Assembly (NCBI RefSeq): GCF_018612875.1
Contig: NZ_JAGGRI010000004.1
Coordinates: 62,001-126,000, forward strand
Length of the DNA stretch: 64,000 nt
Direction: 5' to 3'
Origin: Lysobacter sp. ISL-50
GTDB taxonomy: Bacteria; Pseudomonadota; Gammaproteobacteria; Xanthomonadales; Xanthomonadaceae
The notes under the pieces were generated by a model that saw only the letters and a list, made by a program, of their open reading frames with translations, had not been told where the DNA came from and did no database searches. Positions 45,285 through 52,549 of this stretch are shown in pieces. The position numbers and the translations under genes were made by a program. The stretch's first letter is position 1. Every line of letters starts with the position of its first letter.

Positions 45285-45963
45285 TCAAACCTCGTAAACC
45301 CAAGGCGGCAAGCGCGACACTAACGGCGACCCCTGCCCAAACGCCGTATACACGCGTTGAGCCAGATGCTGGCGTTGGGTAGCCCACCCCAGCCGCCACA
45401 GCGCGCGGCCGATCGCGTACGACAGCGCGACCATTGCAATGCCGATTGCGGAAACGCCCGCGCAGATCAGCAGCGGACTCCAATCCGCTCCGACGAACAG
45501 GCTGATGACGCCGAGCAGCACCGTCGTCATCAGCGCCAGCATGGCCAGCACTTGCACCATGTCCCGCAGCCAGCGTGCGGTGAAGGTGGTCATGGCGCGG
45601 TCGGAAAACCGGATGCGGAAGATCCCGTGGGCGAGGTAGACGCGGCCGTCTGGCCAGGGTGCCGCCATCCGCGACTATCCAATCAACCCAGTCGTCGTCG
45701 CCCCGAGTCGCGACGAGCCCAAGGTAGCCGGCGCGGCCAGTGCGATCATCGCCCCCAAACGCGGCCAGGCTGCGCGCCGGTTCTCCGGCCACGTCCAGCC
45801 CGCGTACCTGCACGCGGCCGTACAACGGACGGGGCGGATCGTCGGCTGCGGCGGTCTCGTCGATCCAGTGCAGGCAGTAGCGGCCCTCATCCTCGGGGAC
45901 GGCGACGCGAAGCCGGGCGATGCGGCCGCGGCGGATCCGTGCGGGAGTGAGTCGAGGCGACAA
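45285..45963 (-). pseudogene. Frameshifted gene for a two-helix membrane protein
   Basis: Two minus-strand frames join near 45650-45670. The upstream frame (from about 45963, TTG start) has good protein character for about 100 codons: RIARLRVAVPEDEGRYCLHW, PLYGRVQVRGLDVAGEPARS, GYLGLVATRGDDDWVDWIV. The downstream frame continues with WPDGRVYLAHGIFRIRFSDR, two membrane helices (VLAMLALMTTVLLGVISLFV and LLICAGVSAIGIAMVALSYA) and a C-terminal tail to 45285. In each frame the other half reads as nonsense. A single insertion or deletion explains this; sequencing error is possible. The family is unknown. It follows the two genes at 46076-46852 on the same strand. Confidence 0.65.
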
Positions 45964-46075
45964 GGCGAATCCAATCCATGGCAGGCCGGCAGGACAACAA
46001 GCGCCTGCGAGTTGGAGGAGGCGGTCGAGATATCGCGGACGCGCGCAGCGTTTCGATCGGGCTGAACTCAGGACT

Positions 46076-46402
46076 TCATTTGACGAATTGCATGTCCAAC
46101 AACTGCCCGGTTTTCGCCTCTACCTTGAGCAGGTAGCCTTCCGAAATGTAGAAGCTCAGCGGCTCCTCGCCCGAGATGCTGTACATGGTCAGATGGTCTT
46201 CCTGCCTCGGAAAATGCGGCAGATCGATGTCGCGCCAAAGCGTGCGTCTATCCATGTCCAGTGCCACGATCGAAGGCAGGCCCTCGCGCGGGAAGAACGT
46301 CACGATGACCGTGCCGTCGATAAGCGCCGCAGTGTGGATGTCGCGGTCGAAGTCCCATTCCTCGCCGTTGACGACGATGGTGGTTCTGATGGGGAGCCTC
46401 AT
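46076..46402 (-). CDS. Hypothetical beta-rich protein
   Basis: The 108-residue product has no signal peptide and is predicted mostly beta: IRTTIVVNGEEWDFDRDIHT, ALIDGTVIVTFFP, SIVALDMDRRTLWRDIDLPH and LSFYISEGYLLKVEAKTGQL. The alternation of short strands with turns and the DMDRRTLWR block recall propeller-blade-like proteins reporting numeric values, but I do not recognise a family. It starts six bases after the stop of the membrane gene 46409-46852, so the two form an operon. Confidence 0.7.
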   Translation of the reverse strand: MRLPIRTTIVVNGEEWDFDRDIHTAALIDGTVIVTFFPREGLPSIVALDMDRRTLWRDIDLPHFPRQEDHLTMYSISGEEPLSFYISEGYLLKVEAKTGQLLDMQFVK

Positions 46403-46408
46403 GCCGTA

Positions 46409-46852
46409 TCAACCCTGGTTCACCGAGGGCGCTGCGCGGAAAAGGGGAACCACCCAATCCAGCACCAGCGCCACCAAGATGAAGGTGAGCAGCACCAGTC
46501 CGGAAAAGATCACTCCCATCATCGTCAGCGCCCAGGCCATCAAGCCCGCCTCTTGTCCGATGCCGAATATGCCCTTTATCAGCAAGCACACCAGAAGCGG
46601 AACGAATTCGACGAACAGATAGGCGAGCACGCCACGGCGCACCGCCTTGCAAAGCCGCGGCCGCCAGGCCGGACGCAACCACGCCGCCGCCGGCAATCCC
46701 GCCAGGAGAATGATCCAGGGCCCGAACACGAGGGACAGCGGCAGCGCGCTGCTGCCGGTCGCGCCGAACTGCGCCTGCGATGAGCCGATGAAGCCCATGA
46801 GCCCCAACCAAAGCGCTGCGATCCCTGCGAAGCGCCGATATTGATCGTTCAA
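46409..46852 (-). CDS. Small polytopic membrane protein
   Basis: The start chosen is TTG 46852, with GAAAGGA six bases upstream; a TTG ten codons earlier is possible. The 147-residue product shows three to four hydrophobic segments: FAGIAALWLGLMGFIG, LSLVFGPWIILLAGLPAAAW, VLAYLFVEFVPLLVCLLI and LTMMGVIFSGLVLLTFILVA. Basic loops (WLRPAWRPRLCKAVRR) suggest the orientation. No family is recognised. It is the first gene of a two-gene operon with 46076-46402. Confidence 0.7.
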   Translation of the reverse strand: MNDQYRRFAGIAALWLGLMGFIGSSQAQFGATGSSALPLSLVFGPWIILLAGLPAAAWLRPAWRPRLCKAVRRGVLAYLFVEFVPLLVCLLIKGIFGIGQEAGLMAWALTMMGVIFSGLVLLTFILVALVLDWVVPLFRAAPSVNQG

Positions 46853-47142
46853 ACTGAAATCCTTTCGATGACGAAGACTCAACGGTCGGGCTAGTTTGAT
46901 GACGTCGGGGCCCGAACGTCAAAAAATCATCGGCTCCGGCCACTGGAAGCCAACGGTTCCTATAAGTGCCATGGATCGGCCGTCCGCAGGCCTGGATAAA
47001 ATCGCCCGAAGAGATGTCAGCCCGTTTGGCGCTTACCTCTGTTAATGCGGCGTAGACATCGAATTTACGGCTTCCGCCGACAATCGTTTTGCAAGCCACT
47101 GCCGGACTTGGCCCGCGACAACGAATCTTCGAGACCAATGCC

Positions 47143-47571
47143 ATGAATACCATCGACGATTTCTTTGCGAAGTACGAAGAAGGCGCGAACAGTTTCGACC
47201 CCGACCTGCTTGCCTCCCAGTACACGGACTGCTTCATGTCGGCGGACCCGAAAAGCACTTTCTGCATACGAAACGACACCAAGCTCAGAGAGGCGGCGAT
47301 CGAGAGGGAGAAGCTGTTCCACAACCTCGGGTTCAAGTTCGCGAAGATTATCGGCAAGGACGTCACCCGGCTCGACGACAACTACACGATGGTCAAGGTG
47401 CATTGGCACCTGAGATTCGATAACCCATCGGCGAAGCAGTCGGACTTCAAGTTCTTCAACACCTACTTCCTTTCCACGACCGGCGCGCTGAAAGTCGTGT
47501 TCTACATCAGTCATGACGACGAACAGAAGGTCATGAAGGATGCAGGGTTGGTTCCGATCCAAGCAAAGTAA
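47143..47571 (+). CDS. SnoaL/NTF2-like protein, cytoplasmic
   Basis: The 142-residue product starts at ATG 47143; an upstream frame start at 47089 lacks support. The cone-fold layout is visible: MNTIDDFFAKYEEGANSFDP, LLASQYTDCFMSADP, then KLFHNLGFK and a C-terminal sheet TRLDDNYTMVKVHWHLRF and NTYFLSTTGALKVVFYISHD. This resembles NTF2-like proteins that bind small ligands or act as simple isomerases. The substrate is unknown. It is a single gene, convergent with 47620-48147. Confidence 0.7.
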   Translation: MNTIDDFFAKYEEGANSFDPDLLASQYTDCFMSADPKSTFCIRNDTKLREAAIEREKLFHNLGFKFAKIIGKDVTRLDDNYTMVKVHWHLRFDNPSAKQSDFKFFNTYFLSTTGALKVVFYISHDDEQKVMKDAGLVPIQAK

Positions 47572-47619
47572 AAACGCTGCCGCTCTGCCCACGCGGTGTC
47601 TGTCGCAATCGCAATGTTG

Positions 47620-48147
47620 TCATGGACGCGCCGCGGCTTCCGGCGCTACCGCGAACACCAACCACGCCTGATCGCGCAATGGGACGGACGTGACCACGAT
47701 TTCGCAGTCGCCGAATGAAGCGCGCTCGTAGTTGGGCACGGCTTTGCGATAGCTCTGCTCGCCTTTGGGCACGAGCGATGGAGCCGTCGAGGAAAGCTGC
47801 ACCCGGTTGCCGCCGCTGTTGTGGTCGGACAGCGCCGTCACCGCCGGATACCGGCACAGCGCGAAAGACGCGCCTTCGCGTACCGCGAAGGTCGCTTTGT
47901 CCGCATCGAGCCAGACGAGAGCGCCAGCCGGCGGCGTCTGTAGCTTGCCGAATGCGTCGATCGCCTTGTCCGCCATTTCGATCATCTGCTCGTCGCGCTT
48001 CAACGCGGCCGCCAACAGGGCGTCGTGGTTCGACGCCGACATGGATTCCGGCGGCTGGCTTGTCTGTCGCGCGCGCTCGGAGGCTTGTACGCCGGCCGTC
48101 GCGAGTGCGATCAGCACAGTTGCGAGTATAAGAATCGATCTGTTCAT
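47620..48147 (-). CDS. Secreted protein of unknown function
   Basis: The 175-residue product has a signal peptide (SILILATVLIALATAGVQA). The mature part has a helical half (HDALLAAALKRDEQMIEMAD) and a beta-rich half (ALVWLDADKATFAVREGASF, then GEQSYRKAVPNYERASFGDC and WLVFAVAPEA). Two cysteines (ALCRYP and GDCEIV) could form a disulfide. I do not recognise a family. It starts about 28 bases downstream of a decayed MarR gene copy, which may once have regulated it. Confidence 0.72.
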   Translation of the reverse strand: MNRSILILATVLIALATAGVQASERARQTSQPPESMSASNHDALLAAALKRDEQMIEMADKAIDAFGKLQTPPAGALVWLDADKATFAVREGASFALCRYPAVTALSDHNSGGNRVQLSSTAPSLVPKGEQSYRKAVPNYERASFGDCEIVVTSVPLRDQAWLVFAVAPEAAARP

Positions 48148-48174
48148 TGGTGAATCGCCTCGGCTTGTGTGGCT

Positions 48175-48343
48175 GGTTGCAATTGATACCGGCGTCGCGC
48201 GGGCGCTTTCCGCCGGCGTCCTCCAGCGATCGGCCAGGATGCAGGATGCGCCCGGCTGCCGGCCATGCCGATGCGCCCGGACCCGGGGCGTTCGCGCTAC
48301 CGATCGCAGCCGCCTGTTTAGGTTGTTTCTTGATCGCGGTCAA
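48175..48343 (-). pseudogene. Decayed, truncated MarR-family gene copy
   Basis: Reading from a TTG at 48343, the frame gives TAIKKQPKQAA..., later AGRILHPGRSLEDAGGKRPR and DAGINCNQ. This aligns with the start of the intact MarR protein at 32395-32910 (TKKPSKQAAPD..., VVGRILHLGRLLEGAASEGL, RGTGINYTDL), with about 40 bases deleted in the middle and the DNA-binding part lost. At nucleotide level the two are clearly related. The decayed end abuts the leader of the secreted-protein gene. Confidence 0.75.
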
Positions 48344-48738
48344 AGTATCTCTTCGTCAAATCCCTTGATGCGACTATGAATTCGTGTGAGCCTGAAATCG
48401 TGCCAGGACGCGCGTGTTGTATTCTGCGCTGCGTTTGCATGCAGCGCATTGCTCGCGAGAGCGGCATCGAACCAGCACCACATCGCGCGGGCAATCCGTG
48501 CGACCGCTGCACGGTAAAGCCTGAGCAAACCCAAGCAACGCTGCCCGCGGGACCGGACGCGTGGATACGTTTTCCTGGACACGTCGAAGCACGGCAACGT
48601 CTGTAAGGCGATTCTTGTCTCCAACCGCTCCATCGGCGAATTCAAGAAACCCCTGACAGATCCTCGTAGTGAGCGCCTCAAATCGGGCCATGCCCGGATG
48701 GGGGAATGAATCGCAAGACAGTCAAGGAGAGGATGACG
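48344..48738. other. Intergenic region
   Basis: About 395 bases without a supported gene or repeat. A promoter for the small Cys-containing secreted protein is expected near its right end, where CAAGGAGAGG forms the ribosome binding site. Confidence 0.45.
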
Positions 48739-48951
48739 ATGCACAACATCAAGTTGATCGTACTGGGAACCTTGTTGGCGATTTCCGCCGGTGCCGGCAC
48801 GACGGCCAACGCCGCGGGCTGTTACTGCTCGGTGGTTTACTACGACGCGGCCGGCACGGTGGTCGGCATACGCCAGCCGGCCGGGTGCGGCGATCCGGGC
48901 TGGGGCATCGTGACGACCAAGTCGAAGGCGTACGCCGGCTGCATCATGTAA
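48739..48951 (+). CDS. Small secreted Cys-containing peptide (DUF6289-like)
   Basis: The start ATG 48739 is chosen because AAGGAGAGG lies six bases upstream; ATGs at 48706 and 48733 are in frame but badly spaced. The 70-residue product has a signal peptide (LIVLGTLLAISAGAGTTANA) and a mature part of about 44 residues with four cysteines (GCYCSVVYYD, AGCGDPGWG, GCIM), enough for two disulfides. YYDAAGTVVG..Q..GC is like small secreted DUF6289-type proteins. It may be a secreted effector or structural peptide. A textbook terminator follows directly. Confidence 0.75.
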   Translation: MHNIKLIVLGTLLAISAGAGTTANAAGCYCSVVYYDAAGTVVGIRQPAGCGDPGWGIVTTKSKAYAGCIM

Positions 48952-48967
48952 CGGCAACGTCCGCGAA

Positions 48968-49004
48968 CGAAGCCGCCCGCCTCGCTCGGGCGGCTTCGTT
49001 TTTT
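48968..49004 (+). terminator. Rho-independent terminator
   Basis: CGAAGCCGCCCG pairs perfectly with CGGGCGGCTTCG around a CCTCGCT loop, followed by six T. It lies 17 bases after the small secreted peptide gene. Confidence 0.95.
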
Positions 49005-49138
49005 CGAGTTGCGCGTTCCCCATCCGAAGTGGCGGTTTCCCGCCCACACTGCCGGCGCCGCGGCTGCCATTGAGGATCTCTCGCGACCTGTCTGGAATCC
49101 GTGCCATCCCTCTGGGTGATCTTCACCGGCGGCCGTTA

Positions 49139-49397
49139 TGACGATGCGCAAGGCACGACTGATCGTGATGCTCGTGGGAATACTGCTGCCGTACGCGGCG
49201 CGCCTGCCGCGCGGGCCGAGTGGCTTGGGGCAGTACACGGACACCAACATCGGGGCCTGGCTGTTCCTCGAGGCCTTCAACGCCATCGCCTGAGGCGCGA
49301 TCATCGCGGCGAGCGCCCGTTAGCGCCCTTCGTCGGTATGGGCGCTCGCGCTGCCGGGCTCCGGTTTTCTCGGGTTCGCGCACTATGCGCTGGATCT
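49139..49397 (+). pseudogene. Small membrane protein gene broken by two in-frame stops
   Basis: From ATG 49139 the frame reads MTMRKARLIVMLVGILLPYA, then LGQYTDTNIGAWLFLEAFNA, and meets TGA at 49291. Beyond it the same frame continues with membrane-protein character: GAIIAASAR, a TAG, then VWALALPGSGFLGFAHYALD. A Trp codon changed to TGA would explain the first stop. The sequence then runs into the GH88 fragment in another frame near 49398. It is a decayed gene, family unknown. Confidence 0.6.
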
Positions 49398-49643
49398 GGC
49401 CTCGGCCAGTACGCGCAGGGCACCGAGCGCGCCCGCTACGTGGACACCGCCACCGTCATGCTGCGCTCGCTGTCCGCGCCGCCCTACCGCGCCGCGCTGG
49501 GCGAGAACGGCGGCTTCCTGCTGCGGCACAGCGTCGGCTCGATCCCGCACAAGAGCGAAGTCGACGTGCCGCTGACCTATGCGGACTATTACTTCGTCGA
49601 AGCCTTGCTTCGGTATCGGCGCTGGTATCTGCCGCAGGCGTGA
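49398..49643 (+). pseudogene. C-terminal fragment of a GH88 unsaturated glucuronyl hydrolase
   Basis: The last 81 codons read GLGQYAQGTERARYVDTATV, then GENGGFLLRHSVGSIPHKSE and VDVPLTYADYYFVEALLRYR. This matches the C-terminal end of family GH88 enzymes, where HS.G..P...EVD.PL.YADYYFLEALLR is highly conserved. The catalytic Asp residues lie in the missing N-terminal part. The fragment joins a membrane-protein remnant, so a deletion removed most of the enzyme. It may relate to past use of uronic-acid polysaccharides. Confidence 0.82.
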
Positions 49644-49964
49644 ACGATATCGAGCATCGCCGGTCGCCCGGCGATCCGCGCCCAAATGGCGACTCACGCC
49701 ATTTGGACGCGTGCGAACGGCCCGCGGGCCGGCTTAGCCCTTCAGGAAATCCATCGCCTCGGTCGCGGGCGTGCCACAGTTCGTAATCCAACCGCCGAAC
49801 CCGACATGGACGGCGGTCACGCTATATCGATGAATGCGCGGCATGCGGGCCTTGCACGCGCCGATGCCATGTACCGCGAAACGCATTCGCGCCCGAATAT
49901 GACACCCGTCACTCGACAGCCGGGTGCCCCGCGCCAAGGATTGCTCCACGACCGGAGCCGACTC
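49644..49964. other. Intergenic region with a perfect hairpin
   Basis: About 320 bases. CCAAATGGCG (49682-49691) pairs with CGCCATTTGG (49697-49706) around ACTCA; this may be the old GH88 terminator. No gene is supported. A GGAG site precedes the CocE-type hydrolase ATG at 49965. Confidence 0.55.
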
Positions 49965-51815
49965 ATGCACGCACGCCTCATCGCCATCGGAATATTGAGC
50001 GCACTGTGGTTGGCCGGGCCGGCCGCCGCGGAAGAAGCAAAACCCGCGCCGGACAAGGTCGCGTTTCAGTGGAACGTGCGCATTGCGCTGCGCGACGGCG
50101 TGAACCTCAGCGCGACCCGCTATCGCCCGCAGGGACTGAAGGCCGCCACGCCGTGCATTTTCGCGATGACGCCGTACATGGCGCAGCGCAATCACGAACG
50201 TGCGATGTACTTCGCCAGCCACGGCTACACCTATTACGCGGTGGACGTGCGCGGCCGCGGCAACTCGGAAGGCGAGTTCACGCCGCTGCTGCAGGAAGCC
50301 CGTGACGGTCATGACGTGGCCGAATGGCTGGCGCGGCAGAACGAATGCAACGGCAAGGTCGCGATGAGCGGCGGCTCGTACCTGGGCTACAGCCAGTGGG
50401 CCGCGGCGAAGGAATTGCCGCCGCACCTGGCCACGATCATTCCGGTGGCCTCGGTCGGGCCGGGCATCGACTTTCCGATCCTCAACAATATTCCCTACAC
50501 CTACAACATGCAGTGGCTGACCTTCGTCAGCGGCAACGCCTCGCAGGACCGGATTTTCTTCGACGGCGCGTTCTGGGCGGCGCAGTACCGGCGCTGGTAT
50601 CTGGCGCATGCGCCGTACAAGGAACTCGACGCCTATATCGGCAATCCCTCGCCGACCTTCCAGACCTGGATCGGGCATCCGCACCAGGACGCGTATTGGG
50701 ACAGCTATCGGCCCACGCCCGCGCAGTACGCGAAGATGACCCTGCCGATCCTGAGCATCACCGGTCATTACGACGACGATCAGCCCGGCGCGATGAATTA
50801 CTACAAGGAACACATGCGCTATGCCGGCGCCCGCGCCAAGGCCGCGCATTACCTGATCATCGGCCCGTGGGATCACGCCGGCACCGGCAATCCGCAGGCG
50901 GAAATGGGCGGGCTGAAGTTCGCGCCGGCTTCGGTGCTCGACATGGGCGCGCTGCACACCGCGTGGTACGACTGGACGCTCAAGCAAGGCAAGAAGCCCG
51001 AGTTCCTGAAAGACAAGGTCGCGTTCTACATGGTCGGCGAGGAAGCCTGGCGCTACGCGCCGTCGCTGGCGGCGGTCACCGCGAGCACCCAGACCTGGTA
51101 TCTGGATTCGCGCGACGGTCGCGTCAACGACGTGTTCGAAGCCGGGCAGCTGCGCAGCACGCCCTCGGCCTCGGCCACGCCGGATCGATACGTCTACGAC
51201 CCGCTCGACACCAGCGCGTTGCAGTACGAGGACCGGCCGGAAGTGTTCTCGCCGACCTATGCCTTCATCCTCGATCAGCGCGGCACCCAGCTGTCGTCGG
51301 GCAAGCAACTGGTCTATCACACGCCGGCGCTGGAGCGCGACACCGACATCGCCGGCTTCTTCAAGCTGTCGGCGTACATCGCGCTGGATCAGCCCGACAC
51401 CGATTTCGCCGCGAAGATCTACGAGGTCAAGGCCGACGGCAGCACGGTGTTCCTGACCCAGGAGTTCAAGCGCGCGCGCTATCGCGCCAACCCGCGCGAG
51501 CCGGTGCCGGTCACGCCGGGCGCGGTGGAACGCTACGACTTCGACCGCTTCAACTTCACCGCCCGGCGCCTGGGCCAGGGCAGCCGCCTGCGCCTGGTGA
51601 TCGCGCCGCTCAACAGCATGACCATGCAGAAGAACTACAACAGCGGCGGCGTGGTCGCGGACGAGTCCGGCCGGGACGCGCGCAAGGTCACGGTGACGCT
51701 GTATCACGATGCGCAGCGGCCCAGCGCCTTGTACGTGCCGATCGCGGCGAAGTCGTCGGTCGCGGATAAAGGCGCCGGGAAATCCACGCCCGATCGCGGC
51801 GCGGGATCGCCGTGA
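49965..51815 (+). CDS. Secreted CocE/NonD-family acyl hydrolase (S15 X-Pro peptidase type)
   Basis: The 616-residue product starts at ATG 49965, with GGAG upstream and an immediate signal peptide (LIAIGILSALWLAGPAAA). The alpha/beta hydrolase part has TPYMAQRNHERAMYFASHGY, VDVRGRGNSEGEF, the nucleophile elbow AMSGGSYLGYSQW (Ser 138), the acid in LSITGHYDDDQPG and the His in IIGPWDHAG. The C-terminal jelly-roll typical of X-Pro/cocaine-esterase proteins begins near residue 355 (WYLDSRDGR...) and ends with VTVTLYHDAQRPSALYVPI. It cleaves amide or ester bonds in the periplasm or outside. The next gene starts within its stop codon (GTGA). Confidence 0.92.
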   Translation: MHARLIAIGILSALWLAGPAAAEEAKPAPDKVAFQWNVRIALRDGVNLSATRYRPQGLKAATPCIFAMTPYMAQRNHERAMYFASHGYTYYAVDVRGRGNSEGEFTPLLQEARDGHDVAEWLARQNECNGKVAMSGGSYLGYSQWAAAKELPPHLATIIPVASVGPGIDFPILNNIPYTYNMQWLTFVSGNASQDRIFFDGAFWAAQYRRWYLAHAPYKELDAYIGNPSPTFQTWIGHPHQDAYWDSYRPTPAQYAKMTLPILSITGHYDDDQPGAMNYYKEHMRYAGARAKAAHYLIIGPWDHAGTGNPQAEMGGLKFAPASVLDMGALHTAWYDWTLKQGKKPEFLKDKVAFYMVGEEAWRYAPSLAAVTASTQTWYLDSRDGRVNDVFEAGQLRSTPSASATPDRYVYDPLDTSALQYEDRPEVFSPTYAFILDQRGTQLSSGKQLVYHTPALERDTDIAGFFKLSAYIALDQPDTDFAAKIYEVKADGSTVFLTQEFKRARYRANPREPVPVTPGAVERYDFDRFNFTARRLGQGSRLRLVIAPLNSMTMQKNYNSGGVVADESGRDARKVTVTLYHDAQRPSALYVPIAAKSSVADKGAGKSTPDRGAGSP

Positions 51816-52057
51816 AGCCGGCGCGCATCTTTGCCGCGGGCGCTGTGGTGGCGGGTTTGGGCGTGGCCTTGCTGGGCGCGGCGATCTATTCGGGCGCGTC
51901 GATTCCATATCAGGACGCGCCGGCCGAGTTGCTGGCGCAACAGGCCGGGGAAATCGCCAACGCGCGCGTCATGTTCCTGCTCGGACTGACCGTCGCGGCG
52001 GTCGGTGCCGTCGCGTTCTGGCGCAGCCTTGCGCGCGATCGCAGAGGCAAGCATTGA
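51812..52057 (+). CDS. Small two-helix membrane protein
   Basis: The 81-residue product starts at GTG 51812, overlapping the CocE-type hydrolase stop (GTGA), so translation is coupled. It has two hydrophobic helices: IFAAGAVVAGLGVALLGAAI near the N-terminus and VMFLLGLTVAAVGAVAFW near the C-terminus. A periplasmic loop and a basic end (RSLARDRRGKH) place both ends inside. It has no known family and is probably an accessory to the hydrolase. Confidence 0.72.
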   Translation: MKPARIFAAGAVVAGLGVALLGAAIYSGASIPYQDAPAELLAQQAGEIANARVMFLLGLTVAAVGAVAFWRSLARDRRGKH

Positions 52058-52335
52058 ATCCGCATGCACGCCGTCGCGGCATCGACGGACGGTTGCGCGC
52101 GCGAACGCCGCATTCATCCAGCCGCGGCTGTACGCCTGCGGCCGCGCCGCGCGATCTGTGATGCCGCTCGCGGACGCACATCGTCAACGTGATAAAAAAA
52201 CCCGCCTTCCACTTGTTCGCGCATACGGACGGATGCGCGCAACGGCTGCATCGCGAACCGTCCACACCACGCCACGGGAATCGTCGTCGGCCATCGCCGC
52301 CGGGGTTCCATCACGCAATGCAACTGGAGAGCTTC

Positions 52336-52497
52336 ATGCCCATGAATGCGGAAATCTCACAGGACGTACTCGCCCGCCTGCTGATCGAAAGCGTCGGCTC
52401 GCCCGACCTGCACGACGATAAGCTGGTGGACAAGTCCAGCAATCTGCTCAGCCTGTCCTGCGTGTACACCAGCTGCCACAACTGTCAGGGCGGCTGA
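52336..52497 (+). CDS. Class II lanthipeptide precursor (LanA)
   Basis: The 53-residue product starts at ATG 52336 with GGAG eight bases upstream. The leader (about 1-33) is acidic and helical (ISQDVLARLLIESVGSPDLH). The C-terminal core has Ser34, Ser35, Ser39, Ser41, Thr45 and Ser46 and three cysteines at 42, 47 and 50, ending SCVYTSCHNCQGG. That allows up to three lanthionine rings. There is no classical double-Gly cleavage site before the core, but the peptide ends in GG. The LanM gene follows after 52 bases. No LanT peptidase or transporter is nearby, so leader removal and export must use other proteins. The product is unlike lanthipeptides I can recall. Confidence 0.85.
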   Translation: MPMNAEISQDVLARLLIESVGSPDLHDDKLVDKSSNLLSLSCVYTSCHNCQGG

Positions 52498-52549
52498 TCG
52501 TTGTTCCGGCGGGCTGCGCTGCGAGGCGCGGCCCGCCCGGTATCCCGCC

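Noticed and set aside
49734-51908. Minus-strand open frame of 724 codons
   Set aside because: It is antisense to the CocE-type hydrolase, which has a signal peptide and catalytic motifs.
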